Assembly: GCA_026997215.1 (NCBI GenBank)
Contig: JALWJP010000127.1
Span: 1-12,943 of the forward strand
Direction of reading: 5' to 3'
DNA from: Nanobdellati archaeon
GTDB lineage: Archaea; EX4484-52; JAADEF01
DNA length: 12,943 nt
In this document: piece after piece, positions 7,494 to 12,905 of the stretch
Position numbering within the stretch: position 1 is the first letter of the stretch
Layout of the letters: every line of letters begins with the position of its first letter
The notes under the pieces: model-generated
Seen by the model: only the letters and a program-made list of their open reading frames with translations
The model's database searches: none
Told to the model about the DNA's origin: nothing
Program-made: the position numbers and the translations under genes

Positions 7494-8084
7494 CTACCTC
7501 CCTACTTGTTTTGCAGCTTTTTCTATCCAGTTTCCTATATTGTTATATCCGTTATCATCAATCCAATCGTAAAGTTCGTAGAAGTTAGAAAACTGATAAT
7601 TTCCTCCCCAGAACTTTGGGTTAAATCTTCGTGAACAATTGGGATACTCCTCAAAAAGTCTCCACCTTTTTCCATCCAGTTCGTAATATTTCCCTCTCCC
7701 ATACTTGTCGATAGAAAGCAATAGATATTCAAACGGATTCTTACCTTTCCAATCAGTATATCCATCTCTATTCCGGATCTTGTGAATAAAAACACCTAAC
7801 TGTCCATTTCCTTTATCAAAACTCTTTACTATTTCGTAACGAACCCACTTTCGTAAATAAGTCTCATAACCTATCAAAACAACAGTAACAGATGTACCAT
7901 TTAGCTGTTTGTTAATCCAATTTTTTACTGCTAAATCGCCTTTTCTTTTTATTTCTTCAAATTCTGCAGCATCAATAAATCCAGCTGCTTCTCTGTCTGG
8001 TTTAGTAATCCAACTATTTCTTACAATCATTGCTCTCCATACATCTCGTTCATAATGAAAGCTGAAAAATACTCTTCTTGCCAT
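7494..8084 (-). CDS. ThsB-like TIR protein (DUF1863 family)
   Basis: The 196-residue protein starts ARRVFFSFHYERDVWRAMIV (residues 2-21) and goes on with GFIDAAEFEEIKRKGD (35-50), LNGTSVTVVLIGYET (61-75) and KWVRYEIVKS (79-88). This is the pattern of the DUF1863/ThsB TIR-like family, whose members in Thoeris systems detect phage and make a cyclic ADP-ribose-type signal from NAD. Glu84 in RYEI lies where the catalytic Glu is expected. The length equals that of typical single-domain ThsB. It follows the membrane-protein gene by 3 nt (ATG 8084; AGGGGGAA about 9 nt upstream) and precedes the second TIR by 3 nt. No ThsA (SIR2-SLOG) gene is present in the window, so the effector must be something else, perhaps the adjacent membrane protein. 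Phage sensing here is inferred from the family. Confidence 0.88.
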   Translation of the reverse strand: MARRVFFSFHYERDVWRAMIVRNSWITKPDREAAGFIDAAEFEEIKRKGDLAVKNWINKQLNGTSVTVVLIGYETYLRKWVRYEIVKSFDKGNGQLGVFIHKIRNRDGYTDWKGKNPFEYLLLSIDKYGRGKYYELDGKRWRLFEEYPNCSRRFNPKFWGGNYQFSNFYELYDWIDDNGYNNIGNWIEKAAKQVGR

Positions 8085-8087
8085 TTA

Positions 8088-8516
8088 TTAGTTCCCCCTT
8101 AACAGGAAGAATGTATAGATCAGTATGAGAACAAAAATAGAACCGTAAAACCATCCTAAAGTAATGGAGAACATGATTCTTAATTTGGATTGCACTTTAT
8201 CTTTAAATCTATAAGCGTTCATGTCAAACAAGAATTTGTCTGTTTTCATTCTGTTTTGAACTACCCACTCGTAAAGCTTTCTATAAAGCCTTTCTTGCCA
8301 CAGGAAGTAAGCATCCAAAAACCAGAAGACCATTAAAGGAATAAAAGCTATTAAAACTTGATGTTTTGAGCCTTTAAGTAACAAGGTTATGGTAACAAGA
8401 GTAACAGTCCATCCTTTTATCATAAAAGAGTTAAAAGCCATTCGCTTGATAATGTCCTGTATTATTTCAATCTCTTTGAGCATAAACTCTTTTAATTCTT
8501 CTTTTGTATACTCCAT
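8088..8516 (-). CDS. Small three-helix membrane protein, candidate effector of the TIR pair
   Basis: The 142-residue protein has predicted membrane segments at about 31-48, 54-73 and 113-139, with an amphipathic charged helix at the N-terminus (4-28) and a basic cytoplasmic loop of about 35 residues between segments 2 and 3. Distinctive motifs are RMAFNSFMIKGW (25-36) and FWFLDAYFLWQERLYRKLY (64-82). I recall small membrane proteins with this RMAxNSFxIKGW pattern encoded beside ThsB-type TIR genes, but I cannot name a family. It lacks any catalytic or nucleotide-binding signature. ATG 8516 has GGAGG 5 nt upstream; the gene starts 21 nt after hsdM and ends 3 nt before the ThsB-like gene. From position and topology I infer a membrane-disrupting effector or a membrane anchor controlled by the TIR product. 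Direct proof is lacking. Confidence 0.72.
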   Translation of the reverse strand: MEYTKEELKEFMLKEIEIIQDIIKRMAFNSFMIKGWTVTLVTITLLLKGSKHQVLIAFIPLMVFWFLDAYFLWQERLYRKLYEWVVQNRMKTDKFLFDMNAYRFKDKVQSKLRIMFSITLGWFYGSIFVLILIYTFFLLRGN

Positions 8517-8537
8517 TTATTCCTCCCCCTTATATGG

Positions 8538-10268
8538 TTAGTTACAGAGTTGAACTATCTTCTCAATGTAGCTTATAGCTGTTTCTACTGTCTGTTTCTC
8601 CTTCTCTTCTATTTCCTTAAATTCCTTAAGCTCTTCAGCAAGGTTAATTTTTTCTTCTTCAATAACAGGGAAAACGTAAAGGCTTACATTCAGGTTGTAG
8701 TCTTTCTCTTTTATTTCTTCTAAGTTGACAACTTTGGCGAATCCTTTGATGTCTTTAAATTCTCTGTAGGCATTAACAATTTTCTTTATGTGTTCCTCTC
8801 CAAGTCTGTTGAGTCTTCTAACATTTGGATGTTTTTCGTATTCGTTACTTGCGTTGATGAAGATTATCTTTCCTTTTCTTTCCTCTGGCTTGTTCTTATT
8901 CAGCACCATTACAATACCGGGAGCTCCCGTGTTGTAAAAGAGCTTTTCAGGTAGCAGAACAACTGCTTCTATTAAATCCTTTTCTAAAATCTTCTGCCTT
9001 ATCTTCTTCTCTCTACCACCTCTAAACAGAGCTCCGTTGTCGAGGACAATACCAACTTTTTTGTTTGCAAAGTAAAGCATTAATTGAATCCAAGCCCAAT
9101 CCATTGATTGCTTTGACGGAAAACCATCACCTGCGAACGTTGTGTAGATCTTTTTTACTTTCGGGTCTTCTTTAAGTGCATTTACGTTGTAGTCTTGATT
9201 CCAAGGTGGATTAGCAACAACGTAATCGCAAGCTGGAAAACGGGGATTAGCTAAGCTATCTCCTATAAAGATTTCGTAATTCTTAAGGTCGTGAAGAATT
9301 AAGTTCATCTTTGCAATGATTGCCATTATTTCGTTTCTTTCTTGTCCGTAAAGCTCAAGCTGAACATCAGAATCTTCTTTTTCTTTTACATATCTCCAGG
9401 ATTCTATGAGCATAGTTCCAGAACCAAGAGCTGGATCAAGAACTGTAGAGCCGTTCTCTACATCAAGTAAACTAACAGTAAGTCTTACAATCTCTTCAGG
9501 AGTATAGTTTTCTCCCTCCTTTGCTTTTTGAGGAGCAAAGTAATTTAGAATCCACATATAAGCATCACCTATAACGTCGTAAGGTATTTTTGAAAAGTCT
9601 AAGGAGTTAAAAACGTCTACAATGCTTTCAATAGTGTGAAGGTTATCTTCATTAATGAAGCCTCTTAGTCCAAGAATATCAACGATTTTTTGTAAATCAG
9701 AAAGTTTTTCGTTAAGCCTTGAAATTCTTGTTAAGGCATTAGCAAGTTCTATAATGGTTTCTCTGCTTTTTGTAACTTCATTCCACGTTAAAAGTTTCTG
9801 TTCATCTTCATCCCAAAGAACGTAATAATCACTATTTGCAAGGATGTACGCCTGTGCTTTTGAAAATCCTTCTTTTTCATACTCATTGACCTTTGCAAGC
9901 CACTTATCGCTTAATGCCTTATAAAAGAGAAAAACAAGTAAAACCTTGTAATCTACTCCTCCCCTTATGTAATCTGCTGCAGCTTTAAGTGAGTTTATTA
10001 ACCTGTCCCTTGTAGGCTCAAGTTTTTCCTCAACAAAAAGAAGTTTATAAATGCTTTTCCTGAAATCTTGAGGGTCTTTTTCTACTTTTAGAAGCCCTTT
10101 TTTTCGGAGTTCTGACAGGAGTTCCTTTACATTCTCAATTTCAAGCCTGTTTTTCTTTAGAACTTGTTCAGCATCTTCCAGTCTAAAAGGTTTATTTCCA
10201 AATTCTTTCGCCAATGCTACGCATCTTTCCTTGATCCAGTTTTCAACTTCTGCCAGTTTGTCCCACAT
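8538..10268 (-). CDS. hsdM: Type I DNA methyltransferase subunit M (HsdM) with N-terminal winged-helix-like extension
   Basis: HsdM methylates adenine in the target chosen by HsdS, protecting host DNA, and forms the core of the restriction complex. Numbered from the GTG at 10274, residues about 8-80 look like a winged-helix DNA-binding fold (ELLSELRKKGLLKVE at 51-65), not part of the standard HsdM. The helical HsdM N-domain follows (about 85-225), then the N6-adenine methylase: NYTPEEIVRL (256-265), S-adenosylmethionine motif I VLDPALGSGT (278-287) and catalytic motif IV NPPW (355-358). All key residues are present. I place the start at ATG 10268 because AGAGG lies 5 nt upstream, whereas the GTG at 10274 overlaps that site; the product is then 576 residues. 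It is the first gene after the promoter at 10302-10330. Confidence 0.96.
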   Translation of the reverse strand: MWDKLAEVENWIKERCVALAKEFGNKPFRLEDAEQVLKKNRLEIENVKELLSELRKKGLLKVEKDPQDFRKSIYKLLFVEEKLEPTRDRLINSLKAAADYIRGGVDYKVLLVFLFYKALSDKWLAKVNEYEKEGFSKAQAYILANSDYYVLWDEDEQKLLTWNEVTKSRETIIELANALTRISRLNEKLSDLQKIVDILGLRGFINEDNLHTIESIVDVFNSLDFSKIPYDVIGDAYMWILNYFAPQKAKEGENYTPEEIVRLTVSLLDVENGSTVLDPALGSGTMLIESWRYVKEKEDSDVQLELYGQERNEIMAIIAKMNLILHDLKNYEIFIGDSLANPRFPACDYVVANPPWNQDYNVNALKEDPKVKKIYTTFAGDGFPSKQSMDWAWIQLMLYFANKKVGIVLDNGALFRGGREKKIRQKILEKDLIEAVVLLPEKLFYNTGAPGIVMVLNKNKPEERKGKIIFINASNEYEKHPNVRRLNRLGEEHIKKIVNAYREFKDIKGFAKVVNLEEIKEKDYNLNVSLYVFPVIEEEKINLAEELKEFKEIEEKEKQTVETAISYIEKIVQLCN

Positions 10269-10284
10269 ATCCACCTCTCAAATT

Positions 10285-10297
10285 TCTACCTGGTAGA
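10285..10297. promoter_or_regulatory. 13-bp perfect inverted repeat at the operon start, candidate operator
   Basis: TCTACC-T-GGTAGA forms a perfect 6-bp inverted repeat around one central base. It lies 5-17 nt downstream of the -10 box of the hsdM promoter and so covers the expected transcription start and early leader. That is a classic place for a repressor site. The binding protein is unknown. It could be an autoregulator, such as the winged-helix-like part of HsdM, or a host factor. As RNA it would make only a weak hairpin. Confidence 0.4.
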
Positions 10298-10301
10298 TTA
10301 C

Positions 10302-10330
10302 AATATATTAGCCTACCTTTTTGAAGGCAA
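10302..10330 (-). promoter_or_regulatory. Sigma-70-type promoter of the hsdM-TIR-hsdS-HEPN-hsdR operon
   Basis: Read on the minus strand, TTGCCT (10325-10330) and TATATT (10302-10307) are separated by exactly 17 nt. Each box is close to consensus. Transcription would start near 10295, leaving a leader of about 27 nt before ATG 10268. No equally good promoter was noticed inside the downstream junctions, which are too short, so this probably drives all eight genes. Confidence 0.65.
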
Positions 10331-10699
10331 GAGGTAATTCTATAAAGTTGGCTTTGATCATATTCAATTAAGCCATAATACGGAACAGCTGTCGTTATCC
10401 AGTAAAGACCATACCCATACGGGAAAGTTTTAATTCTTACCTGCATAACTTGAAATGCCGGGTTTCAAGACAATACAGTCAAACCCTACATGCCGTTAAT
10501 CAAACTTTACTGTTAAACTTACAGTAGTTCAACAATCAGCATTTTAAGTAATGCCTATAAAAACGTCATAACCTCATTATCTTCTCTTCCGTATTAACCA
10601 GTACGTTGGGAATAACGGCAATTCAGGTATTTTAGTTATTGCGGGAATGCCCATACAACTACGACAAGCGGGTTTGTAAAGTTTCACGAAATTGACAGC

Positions 10700-10775
10700 A
10701 AAACCTGTTATTGTTGAAAAGCAGGAATTTTAGTAAAACCCGTTATTCCAGCCTATTAAAATAGACCAGTTATTC
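10700..10775 (+). repeat. Three imperfect 14-bp direct repeats (ACCnGTTATTn)
   Basis: AAAACCTGTTATTG (10700-10713), AAAACCCGTTATTC (10735-10748) and TAGACCAGTTATTC (10762-10775) share 10 or more positions, with start-to-start spacings of 35 and 27 bp. A looser related sequence, ATTTTAGTTATTGC, is at 10630-10643, and a reverse copy, GCCGTTATTCCC, overlaps 10608-10619. Uneven spacing and short units argue against a CRISPR array. They could be protein-binding sites or chance in AT-rich DNA. Confidence 0.35.
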
Positions 10776-10884
10776 CTGTTATACTGGGTTTAACAAAATG
10801 TAAGCATTATAAGTTTTCCTTTAATTCCTGGATAGTAGTCTGTTAAACGAATCCCAAGATTTTTAGATATGCTTAGAACAATAG

Positions 10885-10919
10885 GTATCCAAATAATTCT
10901 GGCAATTTTTAAACATTCT
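10885..10919 (+). repeat. 35-bp element shared by the two antitoxin promoters, copy A
   Basis: GTATCCAAATAATTCTGGCA followed by a pyrimidine-rich stretch and AAACATTCT. It closely matches 12079-12112 (one-base gap and a few substitutions). It ends 4 nt before the -35 box of the ribbon-helix-helix antitoxin promoter. Weaker similarity continues leftwards to about 10815. It could be a binding site for a shared regulator or the trace of a duplicated segment. Confidence 0.6.
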
Positions 10920-10923
10920 ATCC

Positions 10924-10951
10924 TTGACAGCAGAAACAGGTTACATATATA
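10924..10951 (+). promoter_or_regulatory. Promoter of the ribbon-helix-helix antitoxin / PIN pair
   Basis: A consensus -35 TTGACA (10924-10929) and -10 TATATA (10946-10951) are separated by 16 nt; an 18-nt spacing to TATACC is an alternative. Transcription would start near 10958, about 20 nt before the antitoxin start. The box spacing and the upstream repeat equal those of the promoter at 12123. Confidence 0.6.
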
Positions 10952-10979
10952 CCTAAGCTTATAGCTATTGGAGAGTATG

Positions 10980-11243
10980 ATGAAAATCAAGGAGAAAGAT
11001 TTAAAGACAACAATAGCCATATCTTCAGATATAGCTAGAAATTTAAGATTTCTGGCAGAAGTTTACAAGAAACCCTACAATGTTCTTATTGAAGAGCTTA
11101 TAGAAAAAGAAATAGAAAAACTAAGGCAAAAGAGAAGAAAAGAGGCTTTAAAGTGGATAAAAGCCAACAGAAAATACTTTAAGGGGATAGCACATAATAA
11201 AACATGTCAAGAATTAAAAGCAGAAAAAGGAAATGAAATTTAG
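10980..11243 (+). CDS. Ribbon-helix-helix antitoxin (VapB/CopG-like)
   Basis: The 87-residue protein begins MKIKEKDLKTTIAISSDIAR and continues with NLRFLAEVYKKPYNVLIEEL. This fits a ribbon-helix-helix DNA-binding fold (about 8-45): a short beta strand (KTTIAIS) and two helices, used by many antitoxins to dimerise and repress their own promoter. The basic C-terminal part (about 48-87), including KWIKANRKYF, would wrap the toxin. I chose ATG 10980 because GGAG at 10970-10973 is 6 nt upstream; ATG 10977 and TTG 10968 are in the same frame but fit worse. The 3' end overlaps the PIN toxin start by 11 nt, the usual arrangement for such pairs. The antitoxin frame is intact although its toxin is broken. 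Confidence 0.65.
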   Translation: MKIKEKDLKTTIAISSDIARNLRFLAEVYKKPYNVLIEELIEKEIEKLRQKRRKEALKWIKANRKYFKGIAHNKTCQELKAEKGNEI

Positions 11244-11469
11244 GAAAGTTTTTGTAGATGCCAATGTAATCTTAGATTTATTTATTCCTGATAGACCTTT
11301 TTCTGAATATTCTATCCTTGTTATAGATAGATTGATAGAAAAGAAAACTGAACTTTTTACGAGTTGTGACTTAATAACTACAGTTTATTATGTGTTAACG
11401 AAAGCAGGCAAAGATAAAGCGCTAAAATCCATCGAAGTAGCCAATGAAATATTCAACTTAATTTCTTGA
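11233..11469 (+). pseudogene. Truncated PIN-domain (VapC-like) toxin
   Basis: The frame starts KFRKVFVDANVILDLFIPDR, the first strand of a PIN ribonuclease domain with the metal-binding Asp9 and following Asn11. Typical toxins of this type are 130-150 residues. This frame stops after 78 and so lacks the C-terminal half that carries the remaining catalytic acids. In the +2-shifted frame the sequence continues for a few codons as FLKPFTVLLY before another stop at 11493-11495; the LKPFT pattern is what usually follows in such proteins. A frameshift near 11463-11469 plus deletion of the rest explains the remnant. mRNA cleavage is not expected. The start overlaps the antitoxin gene by 11 nt. Confidence 0.65.
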
Positions 11470-11675
11470 AGCCGTTCACTGTCCTACTATACTAAGTAAA
11501 TGACTTTTCCGATTCTCTCGCTTGTAGAGCCTCTTTATCATCTCCAGCCGGCTCCTCTCTTAACCGCCATGATGGATTCTTCAGGCATTTCTAAAATCTT
11601 TGACAAATCTAACAATATTTAGTTCTTTCTTGACAGAATAATAGTTTATCTGCCAATTAGTATATTATTTATTCT

Positions 11676-11945
11676 TTAAGTACCAAAGGTTAATAATTCT
11701 AAAAGTCTCTCAAAGCTATACAGCTTTCTTCTGCCCTGAGATTCAACCTTTAGTGTGCCAGACTCTACAAGTTTCTCTAAATGTCGATAGTAAGCCTGTT
11801 GAGAAGTGCCTAAATCTACAGAAGACATTAGTTTTTTTGTAGTTAAATTAAGTGGTAAGTTTGGTTTTAATAGCTGGTTGTCAGCTGTGAATACTCGCAG
11901 GAATTCTTCGCTGAAGTTCTGTTTTCCTCCGCCAATATTAAATAT
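11676..11945 (-). pseudogene. Winged-helix regulator remnant without a usable full-length start
   Basis: The minus strand is open from 11945 to a TAA at 11676-11678 (89 codons). The reading includes NFSEEFLRVFTADNQLLKP, then LTTKKLMSSVDLGTSQQAYY and RHLEKLVESGTLKVESQGRR, ending in KLYSFERLLELL. The central part is a textbook winged helix: helix, turn, recognition helix (TSQQAYYRHLEKL) and a wing (GTLKVESQGRRKLYSF), as in ArsR/MarR-type regulators. No ATG, GTG or TTG opens the full frame; the only ATG (11828) would give 50 residues and cut into the domain. Directly upstream, a different frame reads RRSKYPEIFNKYLILAEEN, which looks like the missing N-terminal part, so a frameshift near 11920-11930 is likely. 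A stop at 12001-12003 breaks the upstream frame again. Confidence 0.5.
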
Positions 11946-12122
11946 TTATTAAATATTTCAGGATATTTGGATCTTCTCACTGCCTTTCCTGCAGCTTCCT
12001 AAGCAGAACTTCCTGTCATAGGCATCCCAGTACTCTTAGTACGTAATTCTGTGTACCGTACTTCTTTATAGTACTTTAGTATCCAATAATTCTGGCAGTT
12101 CCCAAACACTCTCAACGGTTTA
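11946..12122. other. Gap upstream of DinJ/RelB holding decayed coding traces and repeat copy B
   Basis: No intact gene. On the minus strand, short protein-like pieces occur in several frames (for example SKYPEIFNKYLILAEEN and YWDAYDRKFCL), which suggests that the winged-helix remnant was once part of a longer gene reaching to about 12110. The right end is the shared element at 12079-12112. Overall this stretch is diverged but alignable to 10815-10923. Confidence 0.4.
12079..12112 (+). repeat. 35-bp element shared by the two antitoxin promoters, copy B
   Basis: GTATCCAATAATTCTGGCAG followed by a pyrimidine-rich stretch and AAACACTCT, matching 10885-10919. It ends 10 nt upstream of the -35 box of the DinJ/RelB promoter. 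The distance to the antitoxin start (about 99 nt) is nearly the same as for copy A (about 95 nt). Confidence 0.6.
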
Positions 12123-12150
12123 TTGTCATAACACAAACTTTGCGTATATT
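12123..12150 (+). promoter_or_regulatory. Promoter of the dinJ/relB-yafQ pair
   Basis: TTGTCA (12123-12128) and TATATT (12145-12150) are separated by 16 nt. The predicted start is near 12157, giving a leader of about 20 nt with AAGGAG at 12166-12171. DinJ/RelB-type antitoxins normally repress their own promoter, so autoregulation is expected. Confidence 0.6.
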
Positions 12151-12177
12151 TAAAAGCAAAACTTCAAGGAGATTGTT

Positions 12178-12456
12178 ATGGCAGTCATCGGTAGAAAGGA
12201 ACGTAGTAATCTCTATCTCAACTCTAAGGTTAAAGAAGAGGCTAAAAAGATACTTTCCCAATATGGCTTAAGCCTATCAGATGCTGTGAACATATTCCTG
12301 ACGCAGGTCGTTCTCGAAAGAGGAATTCCATTCAAAATTTGTATCCCCAATAAAACTACCCGCAAAGTTTTGAAGGAGGTTAGAGAAGGAAAGAACATAG
12401 AAGAAGTTTCCCTTGAATCCCTTGTTTCTGAGGTTAAACAGGGTGTTAACCCTTAA
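12178..12456 (+). CDS. DinJ/RelB-family antitoxin
   Basis: The 92-residue protein is a ribbon-helix-helix antitoxin. The N-terminal half (RSNLYLNSKVKEEAKKILSQ, then GLSLSDAVNIFLTQVVLERG, then IPFKI) is the clear DinJ/RelB signature, with GLSLSDAVNIFL as the second helix. The C-terminal half (TTRKVLKEVREGKNIEEVSL) is charged and should bind and block the YafQ toxin. ATG 12178 has AAGGAG 6 nt upstream. The end overlaps the toxin start by 14 nt, so the two are translated together. Both partners are intact, unlike the other TA remnants in the window. Confidence 0.88.
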   Translation: MAVIGRKERSNLYLNSKVKEEAKKILSQYGLSLSDAVNIFLTQVVLERGIPFKICIPNKTTRKVLKEVREGKNIEEVSLESLVSEVKQGVNP

Positions 12457-12712
12457 AAGACACAAACAATTTAAAAAAGATCTAAAGAAGGTTAATCTTA
12501 CCGATAAACAATTTGAAAAGCTTATAAAATATGTTTCCCTATTGCTCGAAGGCGAAGCTCTACCTCCTGAAGCTAAAGACCATCCACTTGTAGGAGAATG
12601 GAGCGATTTTAGAGAGTTCCATTTAGGTGGTGACATGCTGGTAATCTACAAAATTGATAATGGAAATCTCATTCTGATCCGGATAGGAACTCACAACCAA
12701 CTCTTTGAATGA
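12443..12712 (+). CDS. YafQ-family mRNA interferase toxin
   Basis: This is a RelE-superfamily ribosome-dependent mRNA endonuclease. I start it at GTG 12443, which has GAGG 9 nt upstream and gives 89 residues beginning (V/M)LTLKRHKQFKKDLKKVNL, the usual YafQ N-terminus; an upstream ATG at 12413 in the same frame would add ten unrelated residues. His47, His60, Asp64, His84 and Phe88 line up, at a constant offset of three, with the E. coli YafQ catalytic and substrate residues His50, His63, Asp67, His87 and Phe91. The core reads GEWSDFREFHLGGDMLVIY (51-69) and the end is IGTHNQLF. The toxin therefore appears active and is held by the overlapping upstream antitoxin. Confidence 0.9.
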   Translation: MLTLKRHKQFKKDLKKVNLTDKQFEKLIKYVSLLLEGEALPPEAKDHPLVGEWSDFREFHLGGDMLVIYKIDNGNLILIRIGTHNQLFE

Positions 12713-12804
12713 TTTAAAACTAATTAGCAATAAACATTAAAAAGGTAATTGTTTAAAGGCGGGAAATTTCAAGTAGCCACCTCTTAGTACATACCCCCTC
12801 CCCA

Positions 12805-12832
12805 TTGACAATTTTGAAGACCCGACTATATT
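12805..12832 (+). promoter_or_regulatory. Promoter of the tRNA-Gly transcript
   Basis: A consensus TTGACA (12805-12810) and TATATT (12827-12832) are 16 nt apart. The expected start is near 12839, giving a 5' leader of about 67 nt before the mature tRNA. It is the strongest-looking promoter in the window. Confidence 0.65.
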
Positions 12833-12838
12833 ACCTAA

Positions 12839-12905
12839 CCAGCAGGAAGCGCTTAGAACCTGCGGGCGGCAAACAGGTTGAAGAACATGCCCCCGCAACC
12901 AATGA
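12839..12905 (+). ncRNA. GC-rich structured 5' leader of the tRNA-Gly transcript
   Basis: The leader is far richer in G and C than the rest of the window. It can form a strong stem TGCGGGCGGCA (12861-12871) with TGCCCCCGCA (12888-12897), one base bulged, around a 16-nt loop. A competing stem AACCTG (12857-12862) with CAGGTT (12874-12879) overlaps it. There is no T-run for termination. The leader also contains GCGGGCG (12862-12868), identical to the first seven bases of the tRNA. It may simply be processed by RNase P; a regulatory or independent small-RNA role is conjecture. Confidence 0.35.

Larger units (their letters stand above)
10331..10923. other. Intergenic region between divergent operon and antitoxin promoters; no supported gene
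   Basis: About 590 bp without a convincing coding frame. It contains a 7-bp inverted repeat (CTTGAAA 10449-10455, TTTCAAG 10463-10469, 7-nt loop) with no T-run for a terminator, three imperfect copies of an ACCnGTTATT motif (10700-10775), an inverted pair GGAATAACGG / CCGTTATTCC about 130 bp apart, and, at its right end, a region related to the one upstream of the DinJ/RelB gene. Frames here are short, lack good Shine-Dalgarno sites and do not resemble known families. It may be worn-down remains of earlier cassettes. Confidence 0.5.

Noticed and set aside
7494..8516. Complete classical Thoeris system
   Set aside because: No ThsA (SIR2 or macro plus SLOG effector) is encoded in the window, so only a Thoeris-like module can be claimed.
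10243..10446. Minus-strand frame of 67 codons upstream of hsdM
   Set aside because: It runs through the hsdM promoter, Shine-Dalgarno and start in another frame, has no ribosome binding site, and resembles nothing I know.
10449..10469. Hairpin CTTGAAA...TTTCAAG as a terminator
   Set aside because: A 7-bp stem with a 7-nt loop but no T-run on either strand, and no gene ends beside it.
10700..10790. Possible degenerate CRISPR array
   Set aside because: Repeat units are only about 14 bp, spacing is uneven, just three copies exist, and no cas gene is in the window.
10788..10848. Possible integron attC site bounded by GTTTAAC and GTTAAAC
   Set aside because: The outer heptamers fit the RYYYAAC / GTTRRRY pattern and the length (61 bp) is allowed, but the inner arms are not complementary, so the required imperfect hairpin is missing. 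No integron integrase is seen in the window.
10790..11020. Minus-strand frame of 76 codons
   Set aside because: It is antisense to the antitoxin promoter and start and overlaps the repeat element. Its hydrophobic composition comes from AT-rich DNA. The related region at 11985-12120 does not keep the same frame open.
11600..11666. TTGACA boxes in the gap after the PIN remnant
   Set aside because: Two TTGACA-like sequences occur, but neither has a -10 box at 16-18 nt or a gene downstream on that strand.
12277..12636. Minus-strand frame of 119 codons opposite the dinJ/yafQ genes
   Set aside because: It is fully antisense to two well-recognised TA genes, with shadow-like Ser/Leu/Phe composition.
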